Source of the DNA: Hyposmocoma kahamanoa
Lineage: Eukaryota > Arthropoda > Insecta > Lepidoptera > Cosmopterigidae
Direction of reading: 5' to 3'
NCBI RefSeq assembly: GCF_003589595.1
Contig: NW_020653945.1
Span: 10,386,855 to 10,450,854 of the forward strand
Length of the DNA stretch: 64,000 nt
Both the position numbers and the translations under genes were made by a program. Position 1 is the first letter of the stretch, and each line of letters opens with the position of its first letter. Shown here piece after piece: positions 23,480-37,800 of the stretch. Below the pieces are notes generated by a model, which did no database searches, was not told where the DNA came from, and saw only the letters and a list, made by a program, of their open reading frames with translations.

Positions 23480-24300
23480 ATCTTCTCAGCATATTATTGA
23501 TTCCATTGTTGGACATAGGGCTTTTAGTATGATTTCCAATGTCCTCGGTTTGCGGCGATCTATTCCAGGACGGTCCTGCCGTCTTTTTGATGTCGTCCAA
23601 CCATTTCGTTAGAGGTCTGCTCACATTTCGTCTTCCTAAACGAGGTTTCCTGAACAAAACTCGCCGGCTCCAGCCCATTGCCATTTCTGTTAGTTTCGTA
23701 CGCCCACGTCAATGACTTTGGTGCGTCATTCCATATCTTATCGCGTAGAGAGACTCTAATCATAATTGGTTCCATAGCTCCCTGGGTGACGTTGAAGCGA
23801 TGAATCAACCCGGCAGTCAGAGTCCATGTCTCGCAAGCGTAGGTCTTAACTGGTAAGGCGTAATGGTTGTATACTCTGGTTTTGAGACATTGTGGGATTT
23901 TTGCCGGGCACACGTGGTCTAATTTGCCGAAGGTTGCCAAGCGAGTTGTATAAGTAAGTCTGTCTATTTCTTCGTCCAATGATTACCCATCGAGTTTGAT
24001 TTTATGACCGAGGTAGACGTAACCCTCTTCTTTCTCGATCAGCCTGTTTCTCACGATTGTCCTCTCATGCGCTGACATTCATCCATTTCGTTTTATCAGA
24101 GTTCAGCTTAAGGCCAACTTCTGAAGGTGCTCGGCTGAGGTCATTGAGCATTCTCTCGAGGTTCCCTGATGATTCTGCGAGTAGGACGACGTCATCCGCA
24201 AATATTAGGTGATGGAGATATTGCCCGTTCACGTTTGTACCTAAATCATTCCAATGGAGTGTTTTGAAGACATCTTTGTGTTCTAGTGCGTTACCTAGTG
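23480..24300 (-). mobile_element. RTE-type LINE remnant
   Basis: Reading the minus strand from 24220: FADDVVLLAESSGNLERMLN then VGLKLNSDKTKWMNVSA (RT palm FADD), then in a second frame the RTE C-terminus with ATFGKLDHVCPAKIPQCLKT, YACETWTLT and MVGRHQKD. 5'-truncated with frameshifts. The 3' end CCAACAATGGAAT is shared with the fragment at 45470-45760. Confidence 0.85.
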
Positions 24301-25560
24301 AATAGCTTCGGAGATGTAATATATTTAGACATCTTCTTTAGGTATCTTCTAAGAATATTTTTTGTAATTTTTTTAGAGCACGCTAGAACCGCGATTAGTT
24401 TACTATACGCAGAGTAATGCGAACTTATTGGCGATGACATTTCAGGGAATCTCTTGTATTGTGCCATTTAATTGTTCATTCAATTCAGTTGTTGATATTT
24501 TTTCTTGTAGCTTTTATAATACCATGCTTTCAAATTGATTGTTTTGCTTTCGATTTCTTTTTATGATTTTTAGCTATAATTTCCTAAACTGATAGAAACT
24601 ACATTTCTTTACTCATATCTCTCTCTTTTCCTTCTCTTTCGATCGCTGATATAAAATTGGGTTATTTTTTAAACGTTATCACAGCAGACGTGCCGCAAGT
24701 CTCTTTTTTTTCTAATATTTCCTCCTTATTTTTTGTTGTTTTCCCAAAAATGTTGTTAGTTGGTTTTATTATAAGGTCTAATTATCTAGAAGTCTCGTTT
24801 GTATCATAAGATGTTTGGATATGCTTTATACTGCCACGAAATAGTATGTAATATTTAAAATTCTTAAATATTTTTATACTACGGTAATTAGAAAACTTAC
24901 GGTAATTTATACTATGGTACTTACAACACGGACCCTTTTGTTAAAAATTTCAAAAACTGGAAGTGATGGGAAATACTCGAATATCGTAATACATAAAGGC
25001 CTCTTAGCTCTTTTACTTCAATAAGTGACAACACATTTCCTTGAAAAATGTATAGGGGAATGGGGATTAGAAAATTTCGAAACCAAAGTTACGGTAATTA
25101 GATACTTGGGTATGTAAATTGCAAGCGAATACACTGGTACATTCGCACTATTCGAGTGCCAAGCCACGGCAGATAGCTCGCGATTCAGGCAATACTGACT
25201 TTCAAATATTTCGTGATTCAGGGATGCGCACTTTGAAAAGATATGGCGATGGTAATTATAACTTCGGACCGGCTATTTGGATATTTGTTGGTAGATTTTA
25301 AAATAATGGCCGTTGTGGGTAAAATTTTTATGTGATTACACAAGCAGTATTTCGCCATCCAGGATTTGGAATGGTACTGGCGTAATCCATGCCGGACTAA
25401 AATGAGAAGTAAATTTTCACACAAAGGTAGCGTCCGGACATGCTACAATAATTGGAGAACAAGTGTTTGAAAAATAAAATACGTATGATAATTAAGTAGC
25501 AGAGCTAAAGCCTTAAAAATACCTTTAGATAAAAGTACAAACTACATAAAAAATATATTT
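24300..25560. other. No gene seen
   Basis: AT-rich sequence downstream of odorant receptor A; 25560-25785 is shared with the 3' flank of receptor B. Confidence 0.5.
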
Positions 25561-25784
25561 GTGGTTCTGTTTAATGTTTTGCAGAGACATGAAAGGCCCA
25601 CACATGCAAAAATTTGAGAACTATTTTGAGAATGGCCGAAATTGTCTATGTTATATGCAACAGAAGCCTAGGAAAACTGCATTGAAAATGAAAATCATTT
25701 ATATATGGTTGAGTAGAGGGTACATTTTTCACTGTAGAGACAAACAGCTATATTCATTATTGCTAAGTGCTTACTAAACACATT

Positions 25785-25844
25785 CTAATGATCTCTGTAC
25801 ATTGTGTAGAGAAGAGCGAAGTAGGAGTACGACCTTGTCAATAT
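25785..25844 (-). CDS. Odorant receptor A exon 9 (C-terminus)
   Basis: Acceptor TTTTTCAG; 19 codons and TAG: ILTRSYSYFALLYTMYRDH. S-Y-S-Y-F-x-L-L is the near-invariant C-terminal motif of the family. The 3' flank to about 25560 is shared with receptor B. Confidence 0.94.
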   Translation of the reverse strand: MLTRSYSYFALLYTMYRDH

Positions 25845-28800
25845 CTGAAAAAGAAAAGTACAGATATCTACTGTATATTTAGAAAGGCTGATCTATACAA
25901 TTTAATTAATAGTTTTTTTCTTCTTATGGGAACTTTATCTACTCTCACGACTTTGCACTTTGCTGCCCAAATGAAAAAAGTTAACGTTATTATGATTGGT
26001 ACAAAGATAGAACAAACACAAATAAATATACCTTCGATCCGACTGGACTCGATCTAGCGTCTGTTGCCTCAACGTTGCGGCGTCTCTGGCAACTAAGCTA
26101 CGAAATAAGACTGCGAATCTTACGAACTTTTCTAAGTGCCTGTTGCGGATCTCGATACAGGGTTTAAACAGCTATTGCCGTAGCGCAACTTATGAGAAAT
26201 TTCATGTTTTTATTTCATAAGTGCAACAATAGAAAATGACATCGATAACCCAGAAACAAAAGCCGTGTTACATGGTGTACCAAACCGTATTTAAAAAAAA
26301 ATCTAATAGTTACATGTTCACATGGGTATCATGATAGAAAATAATATATATTGTACGTACCGAAGAGTATGTAATAAGAGAAATTGTAGTAAATTTCATA
26401 GCTGTGAACGCTATTGGTTTCTGGGCTCTGAAATGATAAAAAAACACATTTGCACATGAAACCAAGTACTGTATTAACTCAAAAATTATGGAATTGATAA
26501 AACGGGATTCGAAAGTTCAAAAATGACTGAAGGGTGAATGTCACTTTCCGAATTTCAATGGCACTTTTTGAGTGATTTTTGTAAAACCCTTTTTTCTTTT
26601 GGTTTTAAGGTTTTAAACGTACAAATAAGTTCAAGCAATGTCAGTAATTATAAAATCACAGAAATATTTAAGTTAAATACAACAAAAAACGGATGAAGCG
26701 GAAGAAGGTGATGCGGTATGAACTTTTGTTATTAGGAGGCTTTTAGTTGAAGTGACACTAATGATAAGAAAAATTGAAACACATTTTGTATTCCCAAGAA
26801 AACATGTTTGTTTCTAATAATTTGGAAAGTTACGGTATGTATTCGACGTGACAGTTACTAGAGGTTATCCTCGAAGAGAAATATTGCAATTTCCACGAGC
26901 GTCCAGTTTTTTTTCTTCTTTTCTTAAAATTACGGCGACGTGGAACCTGCTCCCATGAATGAAAAATTGCCCACTTTTTTAATTTTTATTTATTACTGTG
27001 ACGTAGTAAAGTAGTCTTTTTATGTGTAACACAGACAAAGTAAGCAAGCAATCATATTAAATAAACAATGCTTAGCATTGATGTAATAACATAAAAGTTA
27101 TTGAAAGGGACACATTTTTGGAGGTTATCTGAAAACGACCCTGAATGGGTCTTACTGCAAATAATACGATTATTTTTATTTATGCATAATATTTAGTTAT
27201 CCAATAGTTCTAAACGAGAATATAACTTTTTGTTTCATTCTTTAATTTTTTTAAACTTTTACATCGTGTTTTTTCAATTTCGCCATTTTGAGTTACGACA
27301 GTATTAGCACATGAGTAAAGTACTCATGTGGCATATTTAGGTTTCATTACATTGACAGCAAGTTCACCCTCTACATTTTACGATTTTGAAATACTTACTT
27401 AGGTATTTTGGAGTTAGCTAGAGTGAGGTATGACAATCATTATTGTCCTAGTGCTGATAATAAATGAGCGCTGTTGACAGCAATTTTACGTTTGGTGTAA
27501 TTACATGCTTATATAACTGCACGAAAGTATTAAACCTGATAATGAGGAACAGTAGCGCTCGTCGGCATCTCGGGTCGGTCTGGTACCATCCGCTTTTATA
27601 CGCCGATGATGCAATATCCGCATTCTGGAACATCGCGATCCGATTAAGATTAAATAATTATAGGAACTGGAAATTCCTGAAATCATCGCCGTATTCAGTG
27701 AAGGATTTATGTATCAACGTGTTAGGAATTTCTTAGTTTCTCTTATAATATTTGCGTAAATGACTGCTCTAGATATAAAAATTGAAAGTATAATATTGTT
27801 TATTAATACATTAACGGTTGGATCAAGAAAGACTGAGGTAAGATAATCAGCAACGTGTCGAGTCGGTCGTAGAAGTATCTTGGAAACTTTCTGAAGACGA
27901 ATGGGTGGAACACAAGAAAATCACAGATTGCAGACATTGTGGTTGTAAGATTATCTTCCCTCTTTATCGTTGGTTGTATTTCTTTGTTCATTACATATTC
28001 CGTTTTTAAATGATTATATTTACGTATATAATATTTATGTGGTAATATATGTATATGTAATTCCTTTAATAATTATTATTGTTATTATAATAATTAGCCT
28101 ATACAGTCTCACTGATGGGAACTGGCCCTGGAGGACTTGGGCCGTAGTTGGGACGCACAGAAAAGGTATGATGCGGGGAGGCTCCTGTCGTGCACCTCAA
28201 TTAATATATATAAAACTTAAAGAACACATTACTGTTAAGCTCATAAATTTCTACCTTTTGGGCACATGGGACTTTTTTTTTATTTTTATTTATTTATTTT
28301 AAACACTAAGAATATTACAAAAATATATATACATCACACCCTTAAACCTACATTGGTTTGTCCGGGTGCTGCACGTTCTCCTTAATTACGTCTTAATATT
28401 ACATTCTTATTCTTACTTGTCAACTTAGGTCTCAGGATGACGGGCGCAATGGTAGTGCCCCTCAGATTTTTGCGATTTATAGAGCAGAGCGACACTGCAA
28501 ATGTTATGGCGTGGTTTGGCGTGTAGTTTACCATCAGGCGCACTAATTGTTCGTCCTATCACTTGATATACATAAAAAAATCTTTGTTACAAACTTCGAC
28601 TTTTTATGGCAAGTACGCAAGTACTTGCGGAGAAAATAAACTGTGACAAAAAAAATATTTTATGAATTTTGATTTAGAATAGTAAAAAATATATTAAAAA
28701 TATATAGTTGCTTTATTTATTTACATTTATGAACTAAATAGTAGGTACAATCAAAAGCACATCATGGTAGGCAATTTGGCCTTTAACAGTTTGACGAGCT

Positions 28801-31800
28801 TTTGACCCAGTACGTGTCTAAGTAGAGATAGAGGATTAAGCGAGGGTACAGTTTAATAATAAAAGTGACTTATACAACACTATTTGACTGATCAATCAAT
28901 TAAAAAACACTTACGGCATGTAAAATGGAGTCTCCATACAGGCATATGAGTCCTATTTGAATGAGGGCCGATGCCAAAAATAGCTTGTTGCTTATAGCCA
29001 ACAAGGGCTCTAGTAGCTGTAAATAATTGAGTTAATTGCTTTATAAAGCCGCACTATTAAGCGTATTGCACAATTCGAATTCGCAGTATATACTAACCAC
29101 TATAACAAAAACAACGCAGCAGATGTTGACTGAACTCAGTACAATATTTATAAGGTTTGATACAGAAAATGCTTCTTCCAAATCGTTACAATACCTGGAA
29201 CAAAATATAATTATAAAAAAATATTTACGATTACTGTACGGTTAATCTAGATGGGAGACACAGTAAGGTTAATCTAAATGCAAGAACGATTGCCTCTTCT
29301 TTAGTTTTCTTAGTCTTCACACAAACACCGACATAGAATAATCAAACAAGTAACGTAGCGCGGTTTCTATGTATGTAGGCCCGCCGCGCGTCTTGTAAAG
29401 ACGTACACTTTCGCATAATCTCGCAGTGCATTCACGTTACAAATCACGCGTCGTCGCACGCACCATTCATTATAGAGTTAAAGCATTCATTTAATAAATG
29501 ATATCAAATATTAGACGTGTTTATTGTCATGGTGGTTTGAACAAGAGTGATTCAAATTCGGTATTGTTTCATTACATTTCTATTTTATAATCATCCACAA
29601 ATAATAGAGATATCAATCCGCGATGCTAGTATATAAACATAAATACTGCATTTAACATAGATTATTTCGATATAGCACGACAATACTGTGATAACACCTT
29701 ACATTTTTCAAATAATGTTTACTACCTGTAAGTACAACTAAAGTATTGATGTGACAACCCTACGCTCCCAGTGACGTGTAGGTATTGGATACACCGAACA
29801 GGCGGGAGTTGTCCTACTTACTGGTCTCATTATTCTATGACACTTATATAGGTAAATGTGAAAATGACTCTAAAGTAACTATACAAATGAAAAATGTGCA
29901 CATATTACGTACATATAAACGCCTATAATCAAAATACGTGAGACTTCATGTGACTGGCTCTGATTAGAACTTACGTAATAAGCCGTTGATGCAATTTAAT
30001 ATTTGTAATTATTTCCTGATAGTATTCTTCGTTTGTCCGATCAGACGAAGCCAGGGATTCTAGGCGTTTCTGTAGCAATCTCAGCAATAGGCAGATGTGA
30101 CTTGCCATTGCAGAGAAAAGGAGGTCCGTGCCAATCATTATCCAAACACAGCTTTGACCTAGAGACATAAACTTAAGCACATATTAAGTAATATTAAGAA
30201 GGGGCTAATATTCGTTCTCAGAAAATTAATCTTGCCATTTTTTCTTTTCTTTTTCTTTTAAAATACTTTGAATTTCTCAATATTAATCACACAAATAAAT
30301 TCTGAATTCCTAACCAACCTATATACAACATTATTACTCATAATATTTTTGCAGAGAATAACATTAACGGATAATTTCATTCATTATTATACTTTTGTTC
30401 CTAAACTCATATTTAAAGAAAAAGTGAGCAAGGTATTTCAACTAGAAATTGTTCTGTGAACAATAAAATCTACTACAAATTAAAAATCAAAACAAAATTG
30501 TCAATCCCTCAATCTATCATTTATTTGTATAACAATAAAAATTATGAATTAAAATATTAGGATTATTCGAAGTAACGTTTATTAATATGACTGACACATT
30601 ATGAGGTGTGTAATTTTGTGATCATAATGCTAAGATTTCCAGTAATAGGACTAAAAATATATTATGTGCACAACAAAATTGAAGACCACATTGGTTTGAC
30701 CTTTTAAGCACATCAGCTTACCAGTCACACTTTCATTGTATTATGAGCGGTATACGAACATGGTGAAATAAACAAGCAATATTTAAGGTCCTCAAAATGT
30801 CAAGTTATATAATTATATAATACCTTGTCCCTATCTTTTAAGGCGAAATGATATCGTGGTTGCGTAGCGCGTGAAGTAGATCCAGAGAAATTCATTGAAT
30901 GATATGTGTAAAATAAGTTAAAAGTCCTCTGACGTATTTGTTACGGAAACGGGAGATAAAATTTTATTGAAATATTTCTAATAGCAATCGAATGTAACTG
31001 ATTTTTCCGTAGATGAACGTTATGGAAAAAAAAAATACTGTGCGAAGTCGTTATAGTCGATCCTGTTGTGGGCCCCATAGTTCATTATCTCTATCTTCTG
31101 TTTTCATTATCAACTAAATTTAACTTTTTTATTAAAAAAAACCGACCTCAAAAGTTTGCTTATCGGCTTTTTTATTGGAATTACATCGCTTTGTCACGTT
31201 ATATTGAAATCGGTAAATAGAAAGTGCGCGAAACCAGATTAATTCGCTAGTTTGTCACCCTTAGAGGTGGAATATTTTCTTCAAATTTAAATGGGACCAA
31301 TCAGAACAACAGAATCATTAAAGTCGGTTTACAAATCGCAGTAATCACTATAACATACACAATAATAACATACACAAAAAAAACTATCTAATTGAGAATC
31401 TCTTCCTTTTTCAAAGTCGGTTAAAAACAAGTTCAGTTCGTATTTGGCCAAAAAAAAAAACGATTTTCTGTGTGGTCGACGTACGTCATTTATCATGATG
31501 TACACATTATATCATTTCACCTCAAAGGAAATCTAGGTGAAGGAGAAGTAAAGAATACGGATGCTCTACACATTCTGGTTATCCGTGTTGTTAATTTTAG
31601 TCTAGTATAACTAACGCAGCCCACTTTAATAAATAAATCGTAGTTGTTTAAGTTGTACAGAGTTATGGGTAGTAAAACTGTGGCGCTTTGGTTTACATAA
31701 ATTGACGACGAGGCATAATATTTTTTCACACTTAATTTTACTCTTATTTAATCACTATTCATAAAGTCAAGGCATAATTTTACTAGACATAAATATTAAT

Positions 31801-34800
31801 TTTACTATAAATTTTCGTCATAACAAAACTGTGTTAATGTTTAATTAAGATATATGGAAATAACTAAAGCTAGTATATAAAGGTTGCTTGTGTTTTACAT
31901 TAACACAACACTATACTTACTGACTTCTAATCTTTGCACAAGGTGGTTACGGCTAGGGATCATTTAATACGTGTGGCGCACTATAAGTTTCCGGAATGAA
32001 TAAGAAAAAATACTATAAATGGTCAAATTCAAATTCAAATTCAAAATAATCTTTATTTCATAGGTAAACATTATTACACTTGAAATTTAAATTAATTGAA
32101 CTTGAACTTAAAATTAATGATACTAACTGCATTATTTTCTTTTAGTAAGGATTCAGCGGCGGTGGGAGATGAATTTAACGACTTAGTAGTCAAAATTGGA
32201 ATGTCAGTAAAAAAATTTTCAAACATTTTAGCAACTTCTGCATCTGTGCTTACAATTTTGTCATTAAATCATAGTTGAAAATCTAAGTTACGAGGTTTGA
32301 CCCTTCCAGTTTCGCTATTTATAATATTCCAAGTCGTTTTTACTACATTCGCGCTGCTTTTTATTTTATTATTTATAAACATTGCTTTGGCTGCAACACA
32401 AACACGTTTAAATATTTTCGAATATTTCCTAACAAAATCATTAAAACTGTTACTAGTGTTATAAGTCCTTTCATCGTAAAGATCATGTAGCCTTTGTCTA
32501 CTTTTGTGAATTCCCACAGTCGCCCAATCACTAAATTTCAATGAATTATTAATAGTTATGATTTTGGACCTAAAACATTATCATGTTCGCTTTTCACTAT
32601 GTTGAAAACTGAATTATACAATTTATTGGGATCGTTAACGTACGGAATGTCAGTTACTTTAAGCATTACATTATTTCTATAAGCTTTAAGTCGACCATTA
32701 CATATTATTGGAACACATGTGATATCCTTTTTTGGCATTTTGTCAACAGCTATATTAAAAGTGGCTAATTGACAGTGATCAGAAGTTAATTTATTTATAA
32801 TAGATTTATTACTGGGTAAGGCGTTAGTATAAATGTTGTCTAACAAGTGGCAGTAGTAGAAGTTATTCTAGTAGGCACCAAGAAAAGATTCACAAGATTA
32901 TAACATTGGAAAAATGATATGAGCCTACTGCTAGCACTGGAATCTTCTAATAAGTTAACATTGAAGTCACCACACACAGCAATACATTTATTTGGATTAT
33001 TTCATTTGCCTAAAACTTCATTTAATCTTTTTTCAAATAGTTCGTAAGATGAATGAGGGGGTCTGTAAACGCTTAATATAACAAGCCGTTCAAGCTCTAT
33101 GCAGGATAATTCTATAGTCCGCTCAATAGATAGGCTCACAATATCTGTACGTTCTTTAAATTTTAATTTTAATAAGAATTAAAGAGTCGCCTGGAATAGC
33201 TATTTCTCTGCTGAACGAACTAGCCACCTGGTGATTGTTGAAGCTAAACATGAACTGATGTTTTGATAGAAAGTGGTGTTCAGTAATACAAAGAATATCA
33301 ATATTATTACAGTTAATAAATAATTCTATTTGTAACTCTTTTCCTTTCATGCCTTGAATATTTTGATGCAACAGGTTTAATATATAAGGTCAGAAATTAA
33401 TTTATTGTTTCTCAAAATATTCTCCGTTAGCGTTAATGCACCTTTTCGTGCGAATGAACCAATTTTGAAAAAATTTATGCCACTCCTCCGTGACAATCTC
33501 GGAAACATATTTTTCATACTCTTCGACAGCCATTTCAGGTGATGAAAATCGTTGACTGCGTAACTGGTTCTTAATTTTTGGAAATAAATAAAAGTGACAA
33601 GGCCAGGTCGGGACTATACGCGGAATGGCTCATAAAGTCGACGTTGTTCATTTTCAAAAATTAATTTGTCAGTCTGGCCGTGTGAGAACTGGCATTATCG
33701 TGGTGCAAGATGATACGGCGTTTACGGTTATTTTTACTACACTGCTAAATTACACTTAAAGTCGTAGAAAAACATACTACGAAAAATTTCACGAGTTAAA
33801 TGGTCAAATCCATGGTGATGTAGACAACCAATTTCAAAATGACGCCACAATGTAAAAAAAGTGACAGTCAGATGAAACAAACTATATTAGAGTTCCATTT
33901 TCAAATGTTGTAATTACTTTTTAAATATTGCTTATGTAAGTGGCCAGTTCCGGAAATTTATAGTGCGCCCTATGTAATAAAATAAAATAAAAAAATTGAA
34001 ATTATAAATAATAAGCATACGTACAGCCAAGTCGTCCGCTCGTTAGAAAAATAGTTCCTTATGCGCAATATATTCGCTTTCTCGCTTTTTAGTAACTTAT
34101 TTTTATAAACATATTTGCATCATTCCTTTAATTTACTAAGGTATGATTTCGTTTTATTTTCCTGATATTTCGGAACGGTCCACTATCACGCGTTAACTGT
34201 CTTTTTAGTTTCTTTATTTTTTTTTCCATCCTGTAAGCTTTTTAGTGACAATCATTTAGTGATTTAAATTTTTCGTCAACAATAAAAATACAAACAAAGC
34301 CGACACGAATGTGGAGCCTTGTTCCGCTCACGCCAAGTTCGCGCTTCGCGAACCCGTTGTCGCGGGACAAAATACCGACAACAATTGGGAAGGAGTCGCG
34401 AACGCGGCGTGTAGCCGCGAAGCTTATGCAAATGGTATCCACACTCATGCTTCGCGAGTAGTTTGCGGCTTCGCCCGTGATCACGCACAAAGTCAAAGAT
34501 TATATATTCCATAGGTAAAATAAATTTACACTTGAAAACGTCACACTTAAGCTACTGCTCGTTCACTACGCTGACCTCCCTGAGAAGAACGAGCAAGAAA
34601 CTCTAGGGATTGCTCTTTTCAAATAAACTTAAATGCTATGGAATACACTTTGAATCAAATTTGTGTGGATTCTGGAGCCATGTCGTCTTTCCATACATCT
34701 TTATCTAACACGTAGTCTTCATTTCGTTTTCGTTTTTGTAATATGATTTGTCGATCAAAATATTTTTAATGTAGTTTTTAAACTTAGGAAATGATAAACT

Positions 34801-37800
34801 TAATAAATGCTCCGGAATCTTATTGTAAAAACGTATACAGTTCCCCATAAAAGAGTTGTTTACCTTGGTTAAACGAAATCGTGGTACCATGAGTTTGGAC
34901 TTAGCTCTAAGGTTAATATTATGGATATCTTCTTTCTTATTGAAATTATGTGTATTTTTACGGGCATATAAAATATTTGAGTAAATGTACTGTGATGCCA
35001 CAGTCATGACACCAGTCTCCTTAAACTTTTCTCTGAGAGATACCCGAGAGCCTAGACGGTACACAGAACGAATCGCTCGTTTTTGCAATACAAATATGGT
35101 TTGAATATCTGCCGCTTTACCCCACATGAGAATCCCGTAGGACATTATACTATGGAAGTAACTAAAGTAAACTAGTCTAGCAGTACTAACATCGGTAAGC
35201 TCACGTATTCTGCGGACTGCGTATGCAGCGGAGCTTAATTTGCTGGCCAGGGACGATATATATGGAAACCTGAAGTTTACTATCTAAGGTCTCTCCCAAG
35301 AAGACTGCTTTATTAACAAGGTCTAACTTTTCTCCGTTTATTTCTATGCTTGGACTAGTCGATTTTACGTTAGGTAATTCAAATTTAACACATTTTGTCT
35401 TCTTGGCATTAAGCAATAAATTGTTAGCATTAAACCTATAAACTACCTTAGAGAGGGTATCATTAATACGGTCATAGTTAATGTCATGTCTGTCTGTTTT
35501 AAAAATCAAGGATGTGTCATCAGCAAACAACACTATTTCGCAATGGTCCTTAACAAAGAATGGCAGATCATTAATATAAATCAGAAATAAGAAAGGTCCA
35601 AGTATTGAGCCGTGCGGAACACCCATTTTTACTGGAGAACCCAAAGAAGTCACTCCATTTATATCTACTTTCTGAATTCTACCGTTGAGATATGACGAGA
35701 CAAGTTTCGATGCCTTGCCATTTACACCGTAATGTTCCAGCTTCCTAATAAGAGTATTATGACCAACGCAATCAAATGCCTTTGAGAGGTCACAGAAAAC
35801 ACCAATAGCGTTCTGGGACCTTTCCCAAGCATCAAAGATGTGTTTTAGTAACGCTACCCCCGCATCGCTAGTCGATCTACCACTAGTAAACCCGTATGAT
35901 TTACTATGAAAAATATGATTCCTACCGAAATAGGACAGTAATTGAGTTAGCATAACCTTTCTCCACAAGTGTGGAGAGGCCATAAGAAATGAACGAAAGT
36001 TTTAAATCTGTTTAGGAACGAAGCTGTCATTTTTAGTTACCGGTAGTCATTTCATTTCAAGAGCAAAAGGCAAGCACATCTTTTTGCCAGAAGAGAGATA
36101 TTTGACGCTTGTCTTAATATAACATAAAGGCATTAAATATCAGTGAAAATACTGTGTCTTCTCATTTTGTGAGTATATAATATATAAAAATTCGACTTTC
36201 TTCGGACAAAAAAACAGTAGGTACGTGAAAATGTACAAAAGAGAAGTGTGAACATGATAACTATGTCACCTGATGTAACAATGCGTGTCTCAATTTCATC
36301 AGTTAATCGTAAAATTGCAAAGAAAATGGATTTATTTACCAGCGAACATTTCGAAAATGTAAACAGCAACATGCGCGATGGGCTTGTGTTTATCGAACGG
36401 GTACCACGATACCCAAACGTAACCCACGCGGGCGTCTTGTCCTTGCCATAATTGGTAGAAGTAGATGCCGATCGGGGTCAAGTTGTAAAACCATACACCG
36501 GACACGTTCACAGCAAAATACCCTAGGAAACACGAAATATTATTGAGTAGCAGCGAAAACCTAAGAAGGTAACAAGTTCCTACTGTTTGTATGTCTACAC
36601 ATATATACATTCAGTACAACTACTACTAGTTTGTTACATATTAGAAATGAAACTATTTCTTGAGATCTAAATCTTGTATAATTAATAATAATAACGCACA
36701 CACTCAACATAGCCCCGCACTAGGGAAGCCCTGTGTCGCGGGTGCACATGGACACACACATAGACAACCACAAATTACACCCAAACTCACGAGAGAAATA
36801 AATGTAGGCCATATAAATATTTCTCCTGGCTCGGGAATCGAACCTGGGGCCTCTACGTGGCAGTCTACGGCATGGTAACCCTTCGGCCACGGAGGCAGTT
36901 AAAAAATAAACCTTTTGTAAATTTGTTTTTACAAAAGGTTTGTTTCGGCTTCTTTATCGTCTCAAGATCACGTCTGATCTTATTTCCATTTCCAAAATGC
37001 CTTTGTGTTAAAATATAAAAAAAAAATGTAGTAATCATACAAATTGTCCACAATATATGAAGATGCATAAAGCTAGGGAAATTGGGTCCAATACAATCAT
37101 TGGGTCCAATACAAAGCTGGATTTAAAAAAGGATTATAGCGTTAAGTTCACTTAACTGTAAATTTTTTATCTACTTTTCAATCTTTGTTGTGTGTTGTTC
37201 AGTTAACCACGTAAGTTTTAATGAAACTGCAGACTTTTTACAATAATTGTCTCAGATATAGAAAAGCAACTCTAATTGACAGGCGCCTCGCATCCATATA
37301 TCTGTAAGATGATTACAACTTCCCTTTTATGGGTGACCAATCTTCTGGAGAACCTCGAGTAGTGGCGTTACTTTATTATGCATCAATCTAAAACTCGATT
37401 TTATCTAACTGCAACCTAAGTATCATTGCAGTTCTAACTGCATTAGCTAACTGGGGAAACGAGTAACAAGTGTATGAAGTTATAAGTAAGCGAATTACAG
37501 TCTGCTAAATTCAACCTCAACGTCAGGTGGGTTCCAGATCGCACGACAGTTGCGTTAGGTGTTTCTTAGTTTGTTGTGCATGCAAATAGAATGCAATTCA
37601 AATAGTAATGGCAGATTTCTAGATATGACTTTTCAAAAAGGTATTCGATACTTTTAGAACTTTTTCTCTGCCATTTACCACTAAGACTGTCTTATATAAT
37701 GATCCTATTTTCCGCATGTTTAGAGCTCATAACCACTTTTCTAAGAATTTGTACGGATTCTCCCATAGTCACTATACTCATTTAAATAGAAGAGAAACTG

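Noticed and set aside
34242..34514. Overlapping reading frames on both strands
   Set aside because: Produced by a CG-rich, self-complementary segment that lacks stops; no protein family pattern.
32026..35985. One single LINE from 32 to 36 kb
   Set aside because: On the minus strand endonuclease should precede RT at higher coordinates; here it lies at lower ones, each piece has its own 3' tail, and a mariner lies between them.
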